In this document: piece by piece, positions 1 to 13,065 of the stretch
Layout of the letters: every line of letters begins with the position of its first letter
Position numbering within the stretch: the stretch's first letter is position 1
Assembly: GCA_018806985.1 (NCBI GenBank)
Contig: JADANN010000434.1
Span: forward strand, 682,001-746,000
Length of the DNA stretch: 64,000 nt
Source: Angiostrongylus vasorum
Lineage: Eukaryota; Nematoda; Chromadorea; Rhabditida; Metastrongylidae
Direction of reading: 5' to 3'
The notes under the pieces: generated by a model
What the model saw: only the letters and a program-made list of their open reading frames with translations
Databases searched by the model: none
Told to the model about the DNA's origin: nothing
Made by a program: the position numbers and the translations under genes

Positions 1-371
1 ACGCTTTTATCCTTCTATCGGTTTCTTAATGATGGAGTATAGAAAGTGTCCTCACGAATTGTATGACCTTAACACAACTTCTGGTGGACTTATTTTGTGT
101 TTCCAGATAAGTTAGTAGCCAGTTAGCGGAAATTTCTAATAGTAGTTTACTCTCAGTATCCTGATGGGGATTTTGGACTAATTTGCTTCAGTGACCTTAA
201 CTGAGACGAGTCATTTCCGCAAGACAGCTCGACACGTTGAAGCATTCCATTCAGTAATGAGGAGTGATCACCATAAACTCGGTAGGTGGGCATGAATTAA
301 GCTCACTCGTATCACTGCAATTCTGCTAATGTCAGAGTAACAAGAAAGGGTTTGTTTTACATTTGCACGAC

Positions 372-690
372 CCGTATTCACATATACTGTACGGATTCCA
401 GCACTTCTCGCATTCGGTTCGTTTCCTCGCATTCATCGTCAACCGAATCATTCAAACTTTTCGCATGTGGGTTCGGCTGCTGCTTGAGAATTGTCTTCTT
501 CTAGGGTCCTTGGATAGCCGGTGCAGAGCGCTTGTACTTGGTTTGCCGAAAACCAACTGTTCCTAGAAAAGCTTGGTACTAAATTTCCGACAGTGGAGAA
601 ATGAGAGTTTTGATGACCCCGGTCCGGGATCAAACCATCACCGTGCTCGTGATGAACAGTATCGCTACAACCTGGCTACTTAATCCATAA
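372..690 (-). repeat. SINE R4 copy
   Basis: R4 is a tRNA-headed repeat of about 380 bp. Here the distal end is ACTGTACGGATTCCAGCACT and the tRNA-like end is CCGGGATCAAACCATCACCG; on the minus strand the B box reads GGTTTGATCCCGG. Confidence 0.65.
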
Positions 691-1911
691 TTAGAGAGAG
701 TACAAACGAAATTTCCATATTTCCCTATGCTCACTAGGGTCCATTTATTCAGAGCACGCAAAAGGCACGTTTTGTACGAAGTTGTTTTTCTTTACTGTCC
801 TTTGCAAAATGAAAATCAAGGGTAACTTGCAGAACTCGGACATAGTGTGATTTCTCTTGGTCGTGATTTCCGTGAAAAATATCGAATTTCTTGACCTATG
901 TGGTTCTGGCGGGGAAGGGGTGCTGTTGGACCTTCGTTTTAGATTGTACCGCTAGACCGGAATCAACCCATTCGCGTTGAGGCAGTAGATAGATGAGATG
1001 GATTGTCAAAGTAATATCGAAAGGACCTATTTAACTTAATGTTGACTAGTCGAAATACTAAATTGTCTGGCTCAGTTTCTTTCTCTTCGAAAAGAAATGC
1101 TGATCTCAGATAAACCGTCATTTCCTTATCCCACCCATATTTATGGACCTGTGGAGTGATCGACTTGGATGCAACGATTTGTACTGACCATACGTGGATA
1201 ACTAGTCTTGCTAGCAACATCGATATCTTTCCAGGACGTGCTGAAAAAATAAAGAACGCGATATGGTGGGAGTAAATTAGAGGAAAGCCAAGTTCATTAA
1301 AAAGCCATGGCACAACAGATCAAAATATGTGACTCTTCGATTACAAAAACCACATCTGTATTTTTCTAGCGCGTTCAATGAACACTGAAGACGATGCAGA
1401 GCAAAAATTGCTCCATGGCATTTACCAACTGTACGAGATTTTCTGTTATAGCTATTTAAGCGTTTAAATACCCTTACGGTTTGACCTCACATGTCTTGCG
1501 GGCACAATAGGCTCTTCTATTCGTTCCGCCTTACAACCACCATCCATAAAGGTGGTCGGGTCAGTGTCTAGATTCGACGTTGGCTTGAAGCTCTATCGTG
1601 TTCTGTCCTCATAGACATATCACATGCTGGATGAGCTCGTTTCCCTAGAATTTTGGGTTAGCCATGTTTCTGAATCTTCTGGACGACAACCGTTTCTATG
1701 TTAGCAGCGATTCTCGTAAACCGTCAACCAATTTATGTGCTTTTCTGTTGTTTTTATTTTTTAACAAGTAACAAATGTGGAGTAAATATAGAGACTGGGT
1801 AATGTGCGTGAGCTGACTCCCATTTTCGTTTCGGTCTTCTAATCCAGGTATAATAATGTTATAGCCATTGCTTGTAGTGAAATTCTGTTACTTAAACCAC
1901 CTGTCTTTCAG
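691..1911. other. Unassigned stretch, presumed intron of the B3GNTL1-like gene
   Basis: No repeat family or exon was recognised. It should precede the phase-1 acceptor at 1911, so an intron of the glycosyltransferase gene is the simplest reading. Confidence 0.4.
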
Positions 1912-4900
1912 GAAGTAACTTTTGGAGATCTCCTTATAACTCAACTCGGAGATACACAAAGTGGGCCAATGAATTACCATGTGAGAAGTTGACGTTACAG
2001 GTCTGTTTTTTTTTCTTTCCAATTTCGTTATAATAGCCTGAGTCTTATTTTTTTATGTGCTCTAGATATTTACATCCCATGGTCCAACACTGGTCGCACC
2101 GACATGGTTTATTTCTCGTGATCTCTTTACTCAGTTAAAAGGTTTTAAAGAAGACGTTAGTGCAGGCTACCCAGAAGATCTTGAGTTTTTCTATCGTGCA
2201 CTGGATGTTGAGAATGTGTGTTTTACTAAAGTGGGTTAGAAAAGTAATCTATTTTGTAGCCTATTTTTGTGATCGTATCATTAGGTTTGCTAATAATAAT
2301 GTAGTTATTGGTATTAGAGCTGAAAGGAAATCACAATTCTCCTCCTTTTTTTTAGGTTGATAGACCGTTGGTTATCTATCGATACCATCCTGGATGCGCA
2401 TCTTTTGGAATTCCTGAAAATCTCATTCGGAAATTGCGACATAGTCGGTTTTGTAGTACTATATTGCCGAAATGGGGAACTTTCACCATATGGAACGCGG
2501 GTAAACAAGGAAAATGTTTCTTTAGGTTCGTAGCTAGTTGCTTCACAATGGTATGCCCGTATGAATACGTACATTACTGCATTCTGTACTAGGTCATTAC
2601 CAGAAGCGGAGAAAAAACGAGTCATAGCATTTTGCGACGTTGATGAGAAGAAAATCGGGCGCGGTTGGTATGAAGAATATAACGCAACAACTCGACTTGT
2701 TACATGGAAGGTCCCAATAATCCACATCAAGTGAGGATTGTTTCGTGGGCATGATTTCTTTTTTGTTTATGGTTTTAAAGGATTTGCTAATTATTTTCGA
2801 GAAACATTCCAGGATATTCATGATGAAGCTGGTTTCTGACAATGTCCAGTAATTACGTAATAAGTAGAGTACTTGAGAAGCACAATCATTAGAGGAGGTT
2901 GCGCTATCGCAGTGAGGGTTTGAACTATCACAACAAATGCTCTAAATATTTTCTACAAAGTGGTTTAATTTTCAGCTTAGTTGAAGATTCAAATCTCAGA
3001 TAATTGAGAGCGAACTTTTTTCTGTTCCAACTTCTGTTTTCTGCCTACTTTTTTCGTGGCAGGGTACGATATGGAATAGGGACGCTGAGATATGAACAAA
3101 ACTCAGAACCTCAGGTGGGCTTCAAATTCACGATTACCCTTACTTCCGACTTACATGCTATCCACCAGATCAAGGGAAGCACTTACTTTGCTTTCCTATC
3201 ATCTATGTTTTTACTCCATCTGTGCTGAGGTATTTGCAAAACTCCGGACCGCAGGTGTCTGCGGTGGGGAACGAACGCGCTATTGTCCTTTCCGGGGAGT
3301 AACGCGTTCACCACCACACCATGCGGGTCCTTCGTTTCGTCCTATCGATCAGCACCATGAGCAATCACCCGTCAACGGGCTTGATCTGGGAAGCCCACAT
3401 CGGCATTGAACCCAGTTAAGCTGAGACTATAGTTATAATCACAATCTTAACTTATTTATTTACTGCCTATTCTTTTTTAACGGCAGGGCATATTGCCAAA
3501 TATAACTTCAACGAAGCTGAGATATTGGCAAAACTCCGCACCGCAGGTGTCTGCGATGGGGAACGAACGCGGTATTGTCTTTTTCGAGGAGTAACGCGTT
3601 CACCACCACACCATGCGGATCCTTCGTTTCGCCTCTTCCCTACCACCCCCCGAAAGGGTAATAGCGCGTTCGTTCCCCTACCGTAGACACCTGCGGTCCG
3701 GAGTTCTGCAAATATCTCAGCATCATTGAAGTTATATTTCGCAATATACCTTGCGGTTAAAAAGAATAGGCACTAAATAAATAAGTTAAGATTCATCGGT
3801 ACTATTAGCATTCACCCATCAACGGGAATGATCTCAGAAGCACAAATCGGTATTGAAGCCAGTTAAGCTGGAGCTGCAGTCTAACTCTCGATCAACTTTT
3901 ACTTCCTGCCTATTCTCATAATTGGCGGGTCCGAAGTCCTCCTGATGTACCAAGGTTTTGTCATATCTCAGCATCTCAATGTTTGTACTTTTGTTTCTTT
4001 AGTCACTTGTTTCCAGATTTGACTTAATAAAACTGAACAGCGCTTAGGCTCGGAGTGCTGTTAAGTATCCTGCTCAATCTTTACATTTGCTGGAGTTGGT
4101 CTTTTTATCACTAGGAATTCGAATTTAGTTTTATTCGACTTCTTCGGCGTATTAATTATTCGGTGTTCACTTCAAACCACCTCATATTCCTCCTATTATT
4201 TGATTCCTGGTCTTCGACAACATAGACATACAGGATACAGTCTGACTGCCCACATTCCGACATGCGCATGTTCAGGCATGTCGCGTCCTATCCACAGTAA
4301 CTACAAAACAATCCAAGACATCACTTTGTGTTCATTGGCGTTTGAGAAATGTTGGACTTCTTAGCTTCGAAGTTGTAACCTCGGTGGATACAAATCTATC
4401 GCACTAAGTCGCAATTCGATAACCACGCATTACAAGGCGACCGAAGGTGGTAGACGGTTAGAGAAATCTAACTCTGTTCTTATCAAAATATAAAGTTCTC
4501 AATAAGTAATGTGACATCTCTATCTTCATGAAATGCGTGATTACCTGCACTGTTTCTGTCGCAAGTTTGTATTCCTGGTTTTATACCTTATCTATCAGCA
4601 GCCTTCAAATTTGTGACAATTCTGACTTTTCTATAGTGAATAATTGACCGCAGCACACAATGGTGACCATTTCGAAACCTCGTATTTTATATACTTGCTT
4701 GACTTCTATTACATATCGTCTTGTCTTAGCAATTTCGATTGTATCGCTTTGCCCGAGACCGCCTTTTGTTCTGTTTCGTGTATGGGAACTTCTTCGCTAA
4801 TCTGGCTGGTTCACATGAAGTACTTTAGAACTACCTGCTGTACCCAAGTCCACTTATGTTGCAGATTGCCTGTTTACTGAATTATTACGTTCTCTAGGTG

Positions 4901-6199
4901 TCTATTCCATTGTTGTCCTAATTCAGCTGCGCTTCTACTTTTTTTTATGAGCACACGGCCGGTACATTTGTGCACTGGTAGTGTATATTTCATTTGGCTT
5001 TTCAAGATGGAATATTTAGCGAACGTTCGACCTGCTAAGCCTAATTGTTGTATGTATCAGCTGCGTTTCGGATCATCTAGAGAAATAGTGATGTCAACGA
5101 CAAACTAGAGGTTTGACTGGGATTCCTTCACTCTAGTTATTGGTGCGAGTGCAGGTAAACAGCAGTGTCTTGAAGTGTTGCTTGCTCACTTAATTGGACT
5201 TCATTCAAAGTCTGATATGAATGAGAAAAAAAAACACGTTGACAAGATGCTAGGAACGCTTTACAAGCAAATATAGTAGAAAACACTTTGTTCGACCACT
5301 GTTCGGTGAGGTCCTGCATTAACATGAGATGTTTTCTTTCTTCCGGAAAACACAAAAACGCCTGTAGTTCGTGGTGTTTAGCTCGTAGAAATCCAGCTAT
5401 GAGGTTGCTTAATCCAAGAGATATCTACCTTCTTGATGTTCTTAATTGAAGTTCTTCGGACTGATAGTTAGCCGGTTTCAGTACTATGACTTCGTATGTA
5501 TTTCACCAAAGAACTACTTCCGCTTAGGTTTATTGTTAAACAAAATGGGATGAAATTTCAAGTTTCTTCTCTCGAGATTTCTTTTTCTTGCTCACAATCA
5601 ATAATGGTTATTTTCTACAAGCACGGCGATGTCTCCTAGAATAATTCTGTGCTCCAGAAATCTTTTCTAGCCGCAAGCAATATTTTGTTTCTGCATCACA
5701 ATACCTCACAAAGTCATGCTTACTTGACTGTTTGAACTTTACCCAAAGTTCTTAGCCCATATGCAACGATACCAATCTCGTTGAAGAGCCTGTAGTGCGC
5801 ACGTGAGCGAAGTGCTGAACTGGTTTGGATGACCGTGGACTGGAGGTGATCTATGTTGTAGACCAGATTTGAACCACAAAGAATGTACTCAGATCATATC
5901 AACTTGTTAAGTCATCAGACGGTCTCTTCGATTTGTTGGACAAAATTTCAAAGCTGCAAAAATGCTTCCGTAATGACAGACTAGAACATATAAACACCTT
6001 TTGGAATTTGACCGTAAAGTTTACATTTGTTAATATTTTTTATTAAGCGATAGTTTACTTTGACGAGATTCAACTGTTTAGGGCCACTCGTCCGCCAGTA
6101 GTGATCTGCGTGAAGCTGGATATGACTGGAGGTCATCTTGAACGTTTCGTTTCCGAATCTGGATGGGAAGAAGGCCGTGATTTTGTTTATTTCAGCTGA
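1912..6199 (+). CDS. B3GNTL1-like glycosyltransferase, C-terminal part (5' exons missing)
   Basis: Five exons read in one continuous frame: 1912-2000, 2066-2215, 2356-2525, 2593-2730 and 6082-6199 (TGA). They encode 221 residues of a GT2-family (GT-A fold) glycosyltransferase. The match to animal B3GNTL1 runs throughout: NSTRRYTKW, TSHGPT..PTWF, the PEDLEFFY acceptor/acid motif, YRYHP, WGTFTIWNAGKQGK, RVIAFCDVDEKKI, and a C-terminal RPPVVICVKLDMTGG. Human B3GNTL1 is about 360 aa, so roughly 140 N-terminal residues, including the nucleotide-sugar (DXD) half, are absent. The first exon starts in phase 1, so an upstream exon must exist. I could not find it in bases 1-1911, and it is probably beyond the window edge. 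All introns are GT-AG. The last intron (2731-6081) is swollen by R1 repeats. The exact acceptor substrate is unknown for this family in worms. Confidence 0.85.
3222..3420 (-). repeat. SINE R1 copy (tRNA-derived)
   Basis: Read on the minus strand, R1 carries a tRNA-like A box (GGTGTGGTGGTGAACGCG) and B box (GCGTTCGTTCCCC), ending in CTCAGCA-like sequence. This copy includes the extended segment with CCCGTCAACGGG near 3367-3380. Confidence 0.7.
3445..3791. repeat. Fold-back pair of R1 (perfect hairpin-forming element)
   Basis: Left arm 3445-3640 and right arm about 3656-3791 are inverted copies, from TCTTAACTTATTTATTTA through CTGCCTATTCTTTTT, ATATTGC.AAATATAACTTC, to GACCGCAGGTGTCT. The spacer is about 15 bp of C-rich sequence. 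A transcript would form a hairpin with an arm of some 135 bp. Located in the last B3GNTL1-like intron. Confidence 0.8.
3800..6081. other. Remainder of the last B3GNTL1-like intron
   Basis: Besides a short R1-related tail (3808-3870), nothing coding or repeated was recognised. Confidence 0.4.
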
Positions 6200-6441
6200 T
6201 AAATGCGACTATTTGATAATATTTGGGTCTAATTGTTTAATGATTTCATGGTACTTTTGAATAACGCTAGAATTTTGTTTAAATTTGGCAGTTATTACTT
6301 TGTAGTCATATCGGCTAACATCTAGTCTGGTAATGTTGCTACGTCGTTTTTCCAAGGAGTTCGGGCATACTGTCCGTCTTGTTCTTTCCTATTATTTTTG
6401 AATTTGGTCTCGGATCAAAATCTTCTGTTTCTACTATAATA

Positions 6442-6590
6442 ATGCTGAGATATTTGCAAAACTTCGGATCGCAGGTGTCTACGGTGGGGAGCGAACGCGC
6501 TATTACCCTTTTCCGGGGGCTAATACGTTCACCACCACACCATGCGGATCCTTCGATTCGCCTCCTCCCTCCCTCCCTCCCCCCGAAAGT
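6442..6590 (-). repeat. SINE R1 copy
   Basis: CTGAGATATTTGCAAAACTT through CACCACCACACCATGCGGAT; same block as at 3.2 kb, ending in a CCTCCCTCCC run. Confidence 0.7.
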
Positions 6591-6639
6591 TGTACAGCGC
6601 TTGTGTAGTCTTGTTTACGGGAGACATATTATCTTCCGG

Positions 6640-7650
6640 TATGTTATTTTAATTGCAAATGTTCCCTGCTACAAGGTACCGTAGCTTTGAAGGGATCAGT
6701 TTCATTCCTGATGGGTATTGTGGGTATTGCTTTGTTGGACGCTAGTCTCTTGTTTAATAGGAAGAGTAAATCTATGTATCTGCACAGCATCTGCAGAATG
6801 ATGGTGGTAGAGTCTGGGTTGATCGAGAGCTTAATGTTATGGTGATAGGGAAACGGTCTATCCTCTTGATTTAGAAGGAATCGCTTTCGAGGCTGGGTAA
6901 TTGTACCAGTTCTAGTTTCTCGTTGCTGTAGTTTCTTGCTCTGATCTATAACCATCCAGTAATTTCAGCGTAATGGTTTCCACGTTTTTTTTTCTTTGAT
7001 TGGTTTGGAGTCTCTGGATGTGTGAATCGTTGGCTCGATGGGATCACTATCTTGTATCTGAAGGCGTTTAGCTAGTGTATTGGTAAAGAACGAACGGTTT
7101 GGTCCCACATCGAAGATCACCTCTATTAGTTCTTCTTTCGTCTTGTTGGCGCTGAGCACTTCCGCTGGCTCAGTTAAAATCTGCTGGCAGGATGGCTGCT
7201 CCTTCGTAGTATGGAGAACGACGCCATCCTCATGTCGCATTCTATGGGAAACTGCTGTACTGATTTTTAATTTAGTGTCCTTCTTTTCTTCTGTATTGGT
7301 GTTTGGTACTTCATAGGTGTTTTTGTTTTGTCCTTTGTACTACTTTCTCATTTATGGGGCGCTTCTAATCGGTTGGTAGGTGCTGATGCCTACAAATAGA
7401 AGTCTCGGGTTCCTGCTTATCGCAGTTTTGGCACGGTCCTTCTTTGCATTCGGACAGCCGGTGGAATGTTGAACCACTACTGTAGCGGAGATTACCAGTT
7501 TCGATGATTTGTACTCTTTTTTGTTAGGTTGTTACCTTAGAGCAACCGTTTGGTAGGTGTCCTACCTTATTGCAGTAGAAGCATGGATATTGCCTGCTCG
7601 TAAATTCCTTTTGTTGATGACTCCTAAGCCTCGTTTTAATACAAAGGATA
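6640..7650 (-). pseudogene. BEL/Pao-like retrotransposon gag-protease remnant
   Basis: On the minus strand a perfect CX2CX4HX4C zinc knuckle (CFYCNKVGHLPNGC, about 7542-7583) is followed by a second Cys/His-rich stretch (LSECKEGPCQNCDKQ, about 7430-7480). Next comes a retropepsin-like segment (VIFDVGPNRSFFTNTLAKRL, about 7065-7130). Knuckles followed by protease is the BEL/Pao order. The protease D-T/S-G triad reads DVG, and stops separate the pieces, so it is inactive. The 6644-6955 open stretch is probably its continuation. No LTRs were found. Confidence 0.6.
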
Positions 7651-7660
7651 AAGGACAAAG

Positions 7661-7930
7661 CTGTCAGCGTTGATCAATCCCTAAGGGATGCGCCATGCAT
7701 TCGACTTCATAAAGCATCGTTTGGAGGTGATTGATTGCATATCTGGCCTCTACAATGACTCGCGGTGGCCTGCCGATGTATAGAGCCAGTGCTACTATCC
7801 TCCCAAACAAGTCTGGTACCAATTTGCCCACCCCAGAGGGATGGAAGGCTTGCTGGGCCATGGGCGCGAGGGTCGATTCCACGTGTGTGTTGCAGGGCGC
7901 CTGCGACCACTGCACCACACGCGCCTTTGA
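7661..7930 (-). repeat. SINE R2 copy, full length
   Basis: On the minus strand it starts GCGCGTGTGGTGCAGTGGTC (A box) and has GGAATCGACCC (B box). A body CCAGACTTGTTTGGGAGGAT and a tail GCATCCCTTAGGGATTGATC, then CCTTTATC, follow. It is a tRNA-derived SINE by box order and spacing. Confidence 0.75.
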
Positions 7931-7934
7931 CACA

Positions 7935-9389
7935 GTTATAGTATTATATATAGTGTAGGATGAGTAAAAATGATAATATAATAAAAGGAATAGAAGGATA
8001 TGGTAAATACAAAGTGTATTATGATGACAATATTATATATAATACGGAATAAATAAAAAATAAATGTTCATTGAAACCGGCATTCATTATATGCGCAATA
8101 GGACGACCTTCACGAAGAGTTTGCAAAGTACGTCTCGAGCATATTGGGCAATAGTTGCGGAGGCCTTTTCCTTCACCTTTCTTAGCCGGAATGAGCGTCC
8201 AACATCCTACACCAGTGTGGAATCTTCTTTTTGAAGGAAAAGTTTCATGTGGTTTGTGAGAACTATATTAATTTTTGGCTTCAAATTTTAAGGAACTCGG
8301 TTGTTATCTTGTCTGGTGATGGAGCTTTGCCTTTCTGCAATCTGGCTCTTGCAGCTCAAAAATCAGAGAAAGGGATCTGGAATAGTTATTCTTCACCGGG
8401 AATTTTGCGTTCCACCACGACGACTGTGAAGATTGGTGTAGAACTCTTGTCAACTTCACATCATGGCGGGAGCCAGTAATAATTCTTTATTCATCAATCC
8501 TTATAGCGGAATGTTATATTCGCATTTCTCCTAATGACACTTCTTCAGACTGATTCTTTTTTGAGGTCCTTCCAACAGTTTTTTTCTTTCCTGGACCGAT
8601 GAGATCCATCTCCATAGATCTTCTACAGCTGGTATTCATTGTTAGCTGTGTTAGGTACATTGCAGCAGGATTATGCTTCAGTTTCCTTCTCTTTTCGAAA
8701 AACTCCTATGTGGTGATGGAGACATGGTCTGAACTTTTTGTTTGAGCAAATAAAGTGAGTTCAGCAGAAGTTCGGTTCTACAAATGGAATTTTCTCAGGA
8801 AAAAGATCTTAGTAGGACCCTTTGAAATGAGCGGTACCACGGAAAGTATCAAAAATGCTTCGCTATGAGTTTACAGCGGATGGAATGATGCTCTTATAGG
8901 ATAGAAGTGGCACCATTTTTTGCTTAACAACTTCAAAAGTGGAAATAAAGGAACGGTAGCAACTTAAAATGTTACCAAAGCATGAATCAAAGAAGGGTAT
9001 ACGAATGCCCCAATGCGCACATCATCTGGAACATTCTGTATCGGCGATAAAAATCTTCGTACGCGCGAATAGACACTGTATTACTAATGGTGAAGAACAA
9101 AGAGTCGGGCTACGAAACCCTCCCCTCACTCAGCATACGCATGAGACCTGTCGTTAACCATTATGGTTCCCAAGCATCTTGACAACTACTAGTTGGGAAA
9201 AATTTCACAACGAAACCTCTGCTAAACATGCCTCTAAGGAGTTCATGATTCCAGGACATCAGGAATCTGTGCGAACAGGATAAACAAACTTGTATTATGA
9301 ATGCAAATATAAGTTTCTAATGGTTTTTATTCTGGTCGTTCGTATTTCTTAAATGAGGATAAAAATTTTCGTTGGAAAAAAATTCACGT
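7935..9389. other. Intergenic, no feature recognised
   Basis: AT-rich spacer between an R2 and an R4 copy; the open frame at 8231-8479 has no recognisable domain. Confidence 0.4.
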
Positions 9390-9778
9390 GACCCATCTTT
9401 CACATCTACTGTCCGGATCCCAGCACTTCTTGTGTTCGATTTATTTTCTGCCACCTATCATCCGCTAAGGTCTTCCAACATTTTTCATGTGTGTTCGGGT
9501 GCCGCATGAGGATTTTCCTTTCATCATGAATGTCGTCGAATGTTGGTTGGGTCGATTCTTCCTAGAGTCCTGAAATAGCCGGGCTAGGACCTTCCCAATT
9601 GAACTGTAGTGCACTTGCATTTGCAACTGAGAATGAGCTCTCCAAGACAAGTTTGGCACCAATTTTCCAATCCATGACAGGCTTGGTGCGACCGTTGTCG
9701 GATCGTGCCACAGCCGTGCTTGTGATGATCTGCATCACTTCCACTGTGTCACCCATCCGTGTTTCGTCCTGTTGTTCG
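9390..9778 (-). repeat. SINE R4 copy
   Basis: ATCTACTGTCCGGATCCCAG, CATTTTTCATGTGTGTTCGG, CATGAATGTCGTCGAATGTT, CCTGAAATAGCCGGGCTAGG, then a diverged tRNA-like end. Confidence 0.7.
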
Positions 9779-10479
9779 TAATTTGGCTAATAAACCAACG
9801 TTTGAGCCTATCTGTAATAGTTTAAAATTCACGATCCAAAACTGCAAATACCTTTGCATCAACACCTGTGATGGGAAGTTGAAAACAGAGAGTATTTTCT
9901 CAACAACGTGATACGATCCGTTTTCAAGCAGGCTGAAGTACGTTTCATCGTGGAAAAAATTAAACGGACGACCCTCTGTCGCAGTTTTTATGAATTAAGT
10001 CCCAGATGTTCAGTTTCCAGCTGAATCTACATCTGCACCTGAGCATCATTGTGGATGTGACGCCGGGTCACATTAGAATCTATGTGGGTAAATCATTCAA
10101 ATTTTATTGAAGCCAAGTCGTCGTTAGTCGAAATATTTCGTCAACTTTGCCAAGTGCCCAGGGAATAGTCACGTACCACGCTCACAAATCTTCTACACGA
10201 ATCTATAACAGACACAGCTGTGAAGGAGGAGCATCTCACGCTTTTCTAAGACGTTAGTAACAACTAAATATTGCATGCGAAGGAAGATATGGATGTAGAA
10301 AGACTAAATGAGAGCCCTGCAAGAGGACAGTACTGCTTAGGGGAGAATGGAACCACATTGTACGGAAACTCATAACTAGTGCTTACCAACACATGCTGGA
10401 AATTTTCCTAGATGTAGCTTTTTCGGTATTTCTGCACAAATCAGTCGAAGGTCAAAGTTGTTTTTAATACTCTCATCTA

Positions 10480-12480
10480 TGGGACGGAATGGACACCGTA
10501 GCGTTTACACATGGCTGCGCAAGTGGACGGTATGAATACTACGGTGTCCATTTCTAGTTCTGTGGGTTCCAGAACAGTAATAGCAAGCAAATCAAAAAAA
10601 AGAGGTATGGGAGCAGAAATGTTATTCTCTACACCAGATAGGGAGCGAACTACATGGATTCTATAATTAGTCGGAGGAAGCAGTTCATTTTTGTCGGAGA
10701 ATTCAACGCCGAACTGAGAAATGTCAACGAAAGTTGATACAGTGTCCGAAAATTTAAAATAGGAGAAGGAAATGACAATGGAAACTGTCTTTTTGCATTC
10801 ATTCACAAATCAAATCTCTTCCATGAAGAATGATTTTTTCCACAACAAAGGAATCGCAGCTGAATAGGGATTCTCCTAACAGCGAGATTCCTGCGATGAT
10901 TAATCACATTCATGCAAACATATGGTGTCTCTTTCTCAGCTTCGTGAGGCCCACCAATTTGTGGGGTTCGATTATGTCCTCTTTTATGAGCTTCTATTCG
11001 AAGTCCCGGCCGATGAGCGCCACCTGCTCGTCAAAGGAATGAAAACTTTTACCGAAGTCGCTTTAGTTCCTCCAATAAGAAATTGGGATAACATCTAGAT
11101 GATCATTGATTTGGCTCAAAAAGAGGAAGTAAATTTTCCTATAACACACCTAATGCAACCAATAATAAATACCCACTGCAGATCTCTGCAGAACTTACAT
11201 CGGTACAGGCAGGAAAGGATATTGGAATCCCCTCAAAGACGAATCCGGAGAAATGCAATCGGGACCCGTGCGAGTATACTGTTGCGCCATTGGGCTCTTA
11301 TGAACGGATATGGAACAACTACCACCTCCCGTCATCATATTAAGCTGATAGCGGTGAAGTTCTGCACCAAACTTTACAATCTCTATCCCTGGTCACAATA
11401 CTGCCGTTGAAGAAAACTCCGAAGTCTGTCTCCACAAGTTCGGGTTCCAATAGAAAGCCTGAAGAGAGCAACAGCTCCAGAATTAGAAAACATTATAACC
11501 GAGTTCCCCTAAATCCACAAGTTGCATGTACTTCTCCTAATCCATATGACTGACACTTTACCCTAAAAAAGAAAAAATCCCAGAATCGTGAAGGACATCG
11601 TGCTCGGTCATCTTGCCTAAGAAGTTTTGCAGCAGAGACCATCTCAACCATTGTCCAATATCCATTTTGATATACTTTAGAAGCTCTCACGAAGACTACG
11701 CTATTGCAAATGTCAATGACTTTATATGAGGCACAACCAGTTGGTAAAGCAGGATTTCCATAAGAATTTTACAGACATCACACCTAAACGATATCTTCGG
11801 TCATAGGCAACCATTGGCAGTACCATTTACCTTCTGTCTTAACTATTATCGACTTCAAAAGAACGGTTGACATAGTTGGAACGAATGCAGTCTTATCAGC
11901 GGTTGTCGACCAACGAGTACACTCGTTCCACATAAGAAATCTAGCTCACTAGTATTACAACTCCACTGTGGAAATACAGCTTATCCATCGAATTTTTTAT
12001 CATCACCGTACGAAGGAGCTTCGACGACGCTAAACCATCTCACCGAAGCTGCTTACGGCTGCCTTGCAGTGGGTAATGATGTCATTCGATTAAGACGAGA
12101 AGGGCATATGTTTTGATGATAAAATCCTGTCAAATCTTCGTTTTCTTGATGATTTTGTCACCTTTCTGAGAGGTAAAATTCAATGCGACATAAGTTATGC
12201 ATAGGAAGAAAACCCAGTTCATGAAAAAACCCTTGATGCAAAGCTGAACAAATCGAAATGGATGGAGAGACCACATCGCGTAGGTCGAAAGTTCAATGAA
12301 TATAGAGAATAACACGACGGAGGAATTCGACGAAAGGAGGGCTGCATTGGCGGTATTCGAGCCTATCAAGGAAGCCGCCGACCAACTAACAGACCCAAAA
12401 AAACTCCGTGCTCACCTTTTTCACTCGACAATCCTCCCAGTTCTCTCTCAGCAGTTAATGTCTGAATCTCGTTAGGCTTC
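10480..12480 (+). pseudogene. Highly decayed LINE (RTE-like) remnant
   Basis: Fragments on the plus strand match LINE proteins in the right order: QFIFVGEFNAEL near 10690 (endonuclease GDFNAKI motif); NDNGNCLFAFINKSNLFHEE near 10770; DFKRTVDIVGTNAVLSAVVDQ near 11850 (RT DxxKAFDSV region); TISPKLLTAALQWVM near 12035; and LRFLDDFV near 12140 (FADDIV). Stops and frameshifts occur every few dozen codons. Insertions of unknown sequence separate the EN-like and RT-like parts. Confidence 0.55.
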
Positions 12481-12784
12481 ATATTCCTAAATGATAAGAT
12501 AACCAAGCAACAATGCTATGTTATTAGCTCTAGATTTTTTCGTAAAACAAGGTAGATGAAATATTTGTCTAAAAACAAGCTAACCCGCGTCTAAATGTGA
12601 TTAAGCACTCTTTTGCCCTTTCCCGACAAAGTTGGTTTTTCTACAACTGGTGCTATTTTTCTCACTCATTAAAGTAGTTCAAGAATCCGAAAGTTCATGG
12701 ATTTAATGCAAAGAATTCTCTCCATCCCAATATTACATGGGTGATTTTTACTTTGTTTTTACATTTTATCTATTTTACATCCCA

Positions 12785-13065
12785 ACAGTTCTTCTCTTCA
12801 ATTCGTCTTCCTCACATTCATCGTCCACAAAGGTCTTCGAAAATTTAGTGTGTTATACCGGCTTCTGCATGAGAATTTCATCATCTTTATGAATCTTATG
12901 GAATGCTGGTCGAGTCGACTCTCCTTGCAATATTGGAGAGAGCCGAGCTAACGCGTTCCTTACGTCAATTAGAGGAGAGCATTGGAGCGGAGATCAAACT
13001 AGCGCCTTTACTTCTTGATTGACGGCACCACTAATCACTGCGCTACCTTCCCGCCCCCCAATAAT
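12785..13065 (-). repeat. SINE R4 copy
   Basis: CAGTTCTTCTCTTCAATTCG, GTCTTCGAAAATTTAGTGTG, GGAGATCAAACTAGCGCC, CACTGCGCTACCTTCCCGCC. The A and B boxes are readable on the minus strand. Confidence 0.7.

Noticed and set aside
4644..4880. 78-codon open frame in the B3GNTL1-like intron
   Set aside because: No splice-site support, no recognisable domain and hydrophobic low-information composition.
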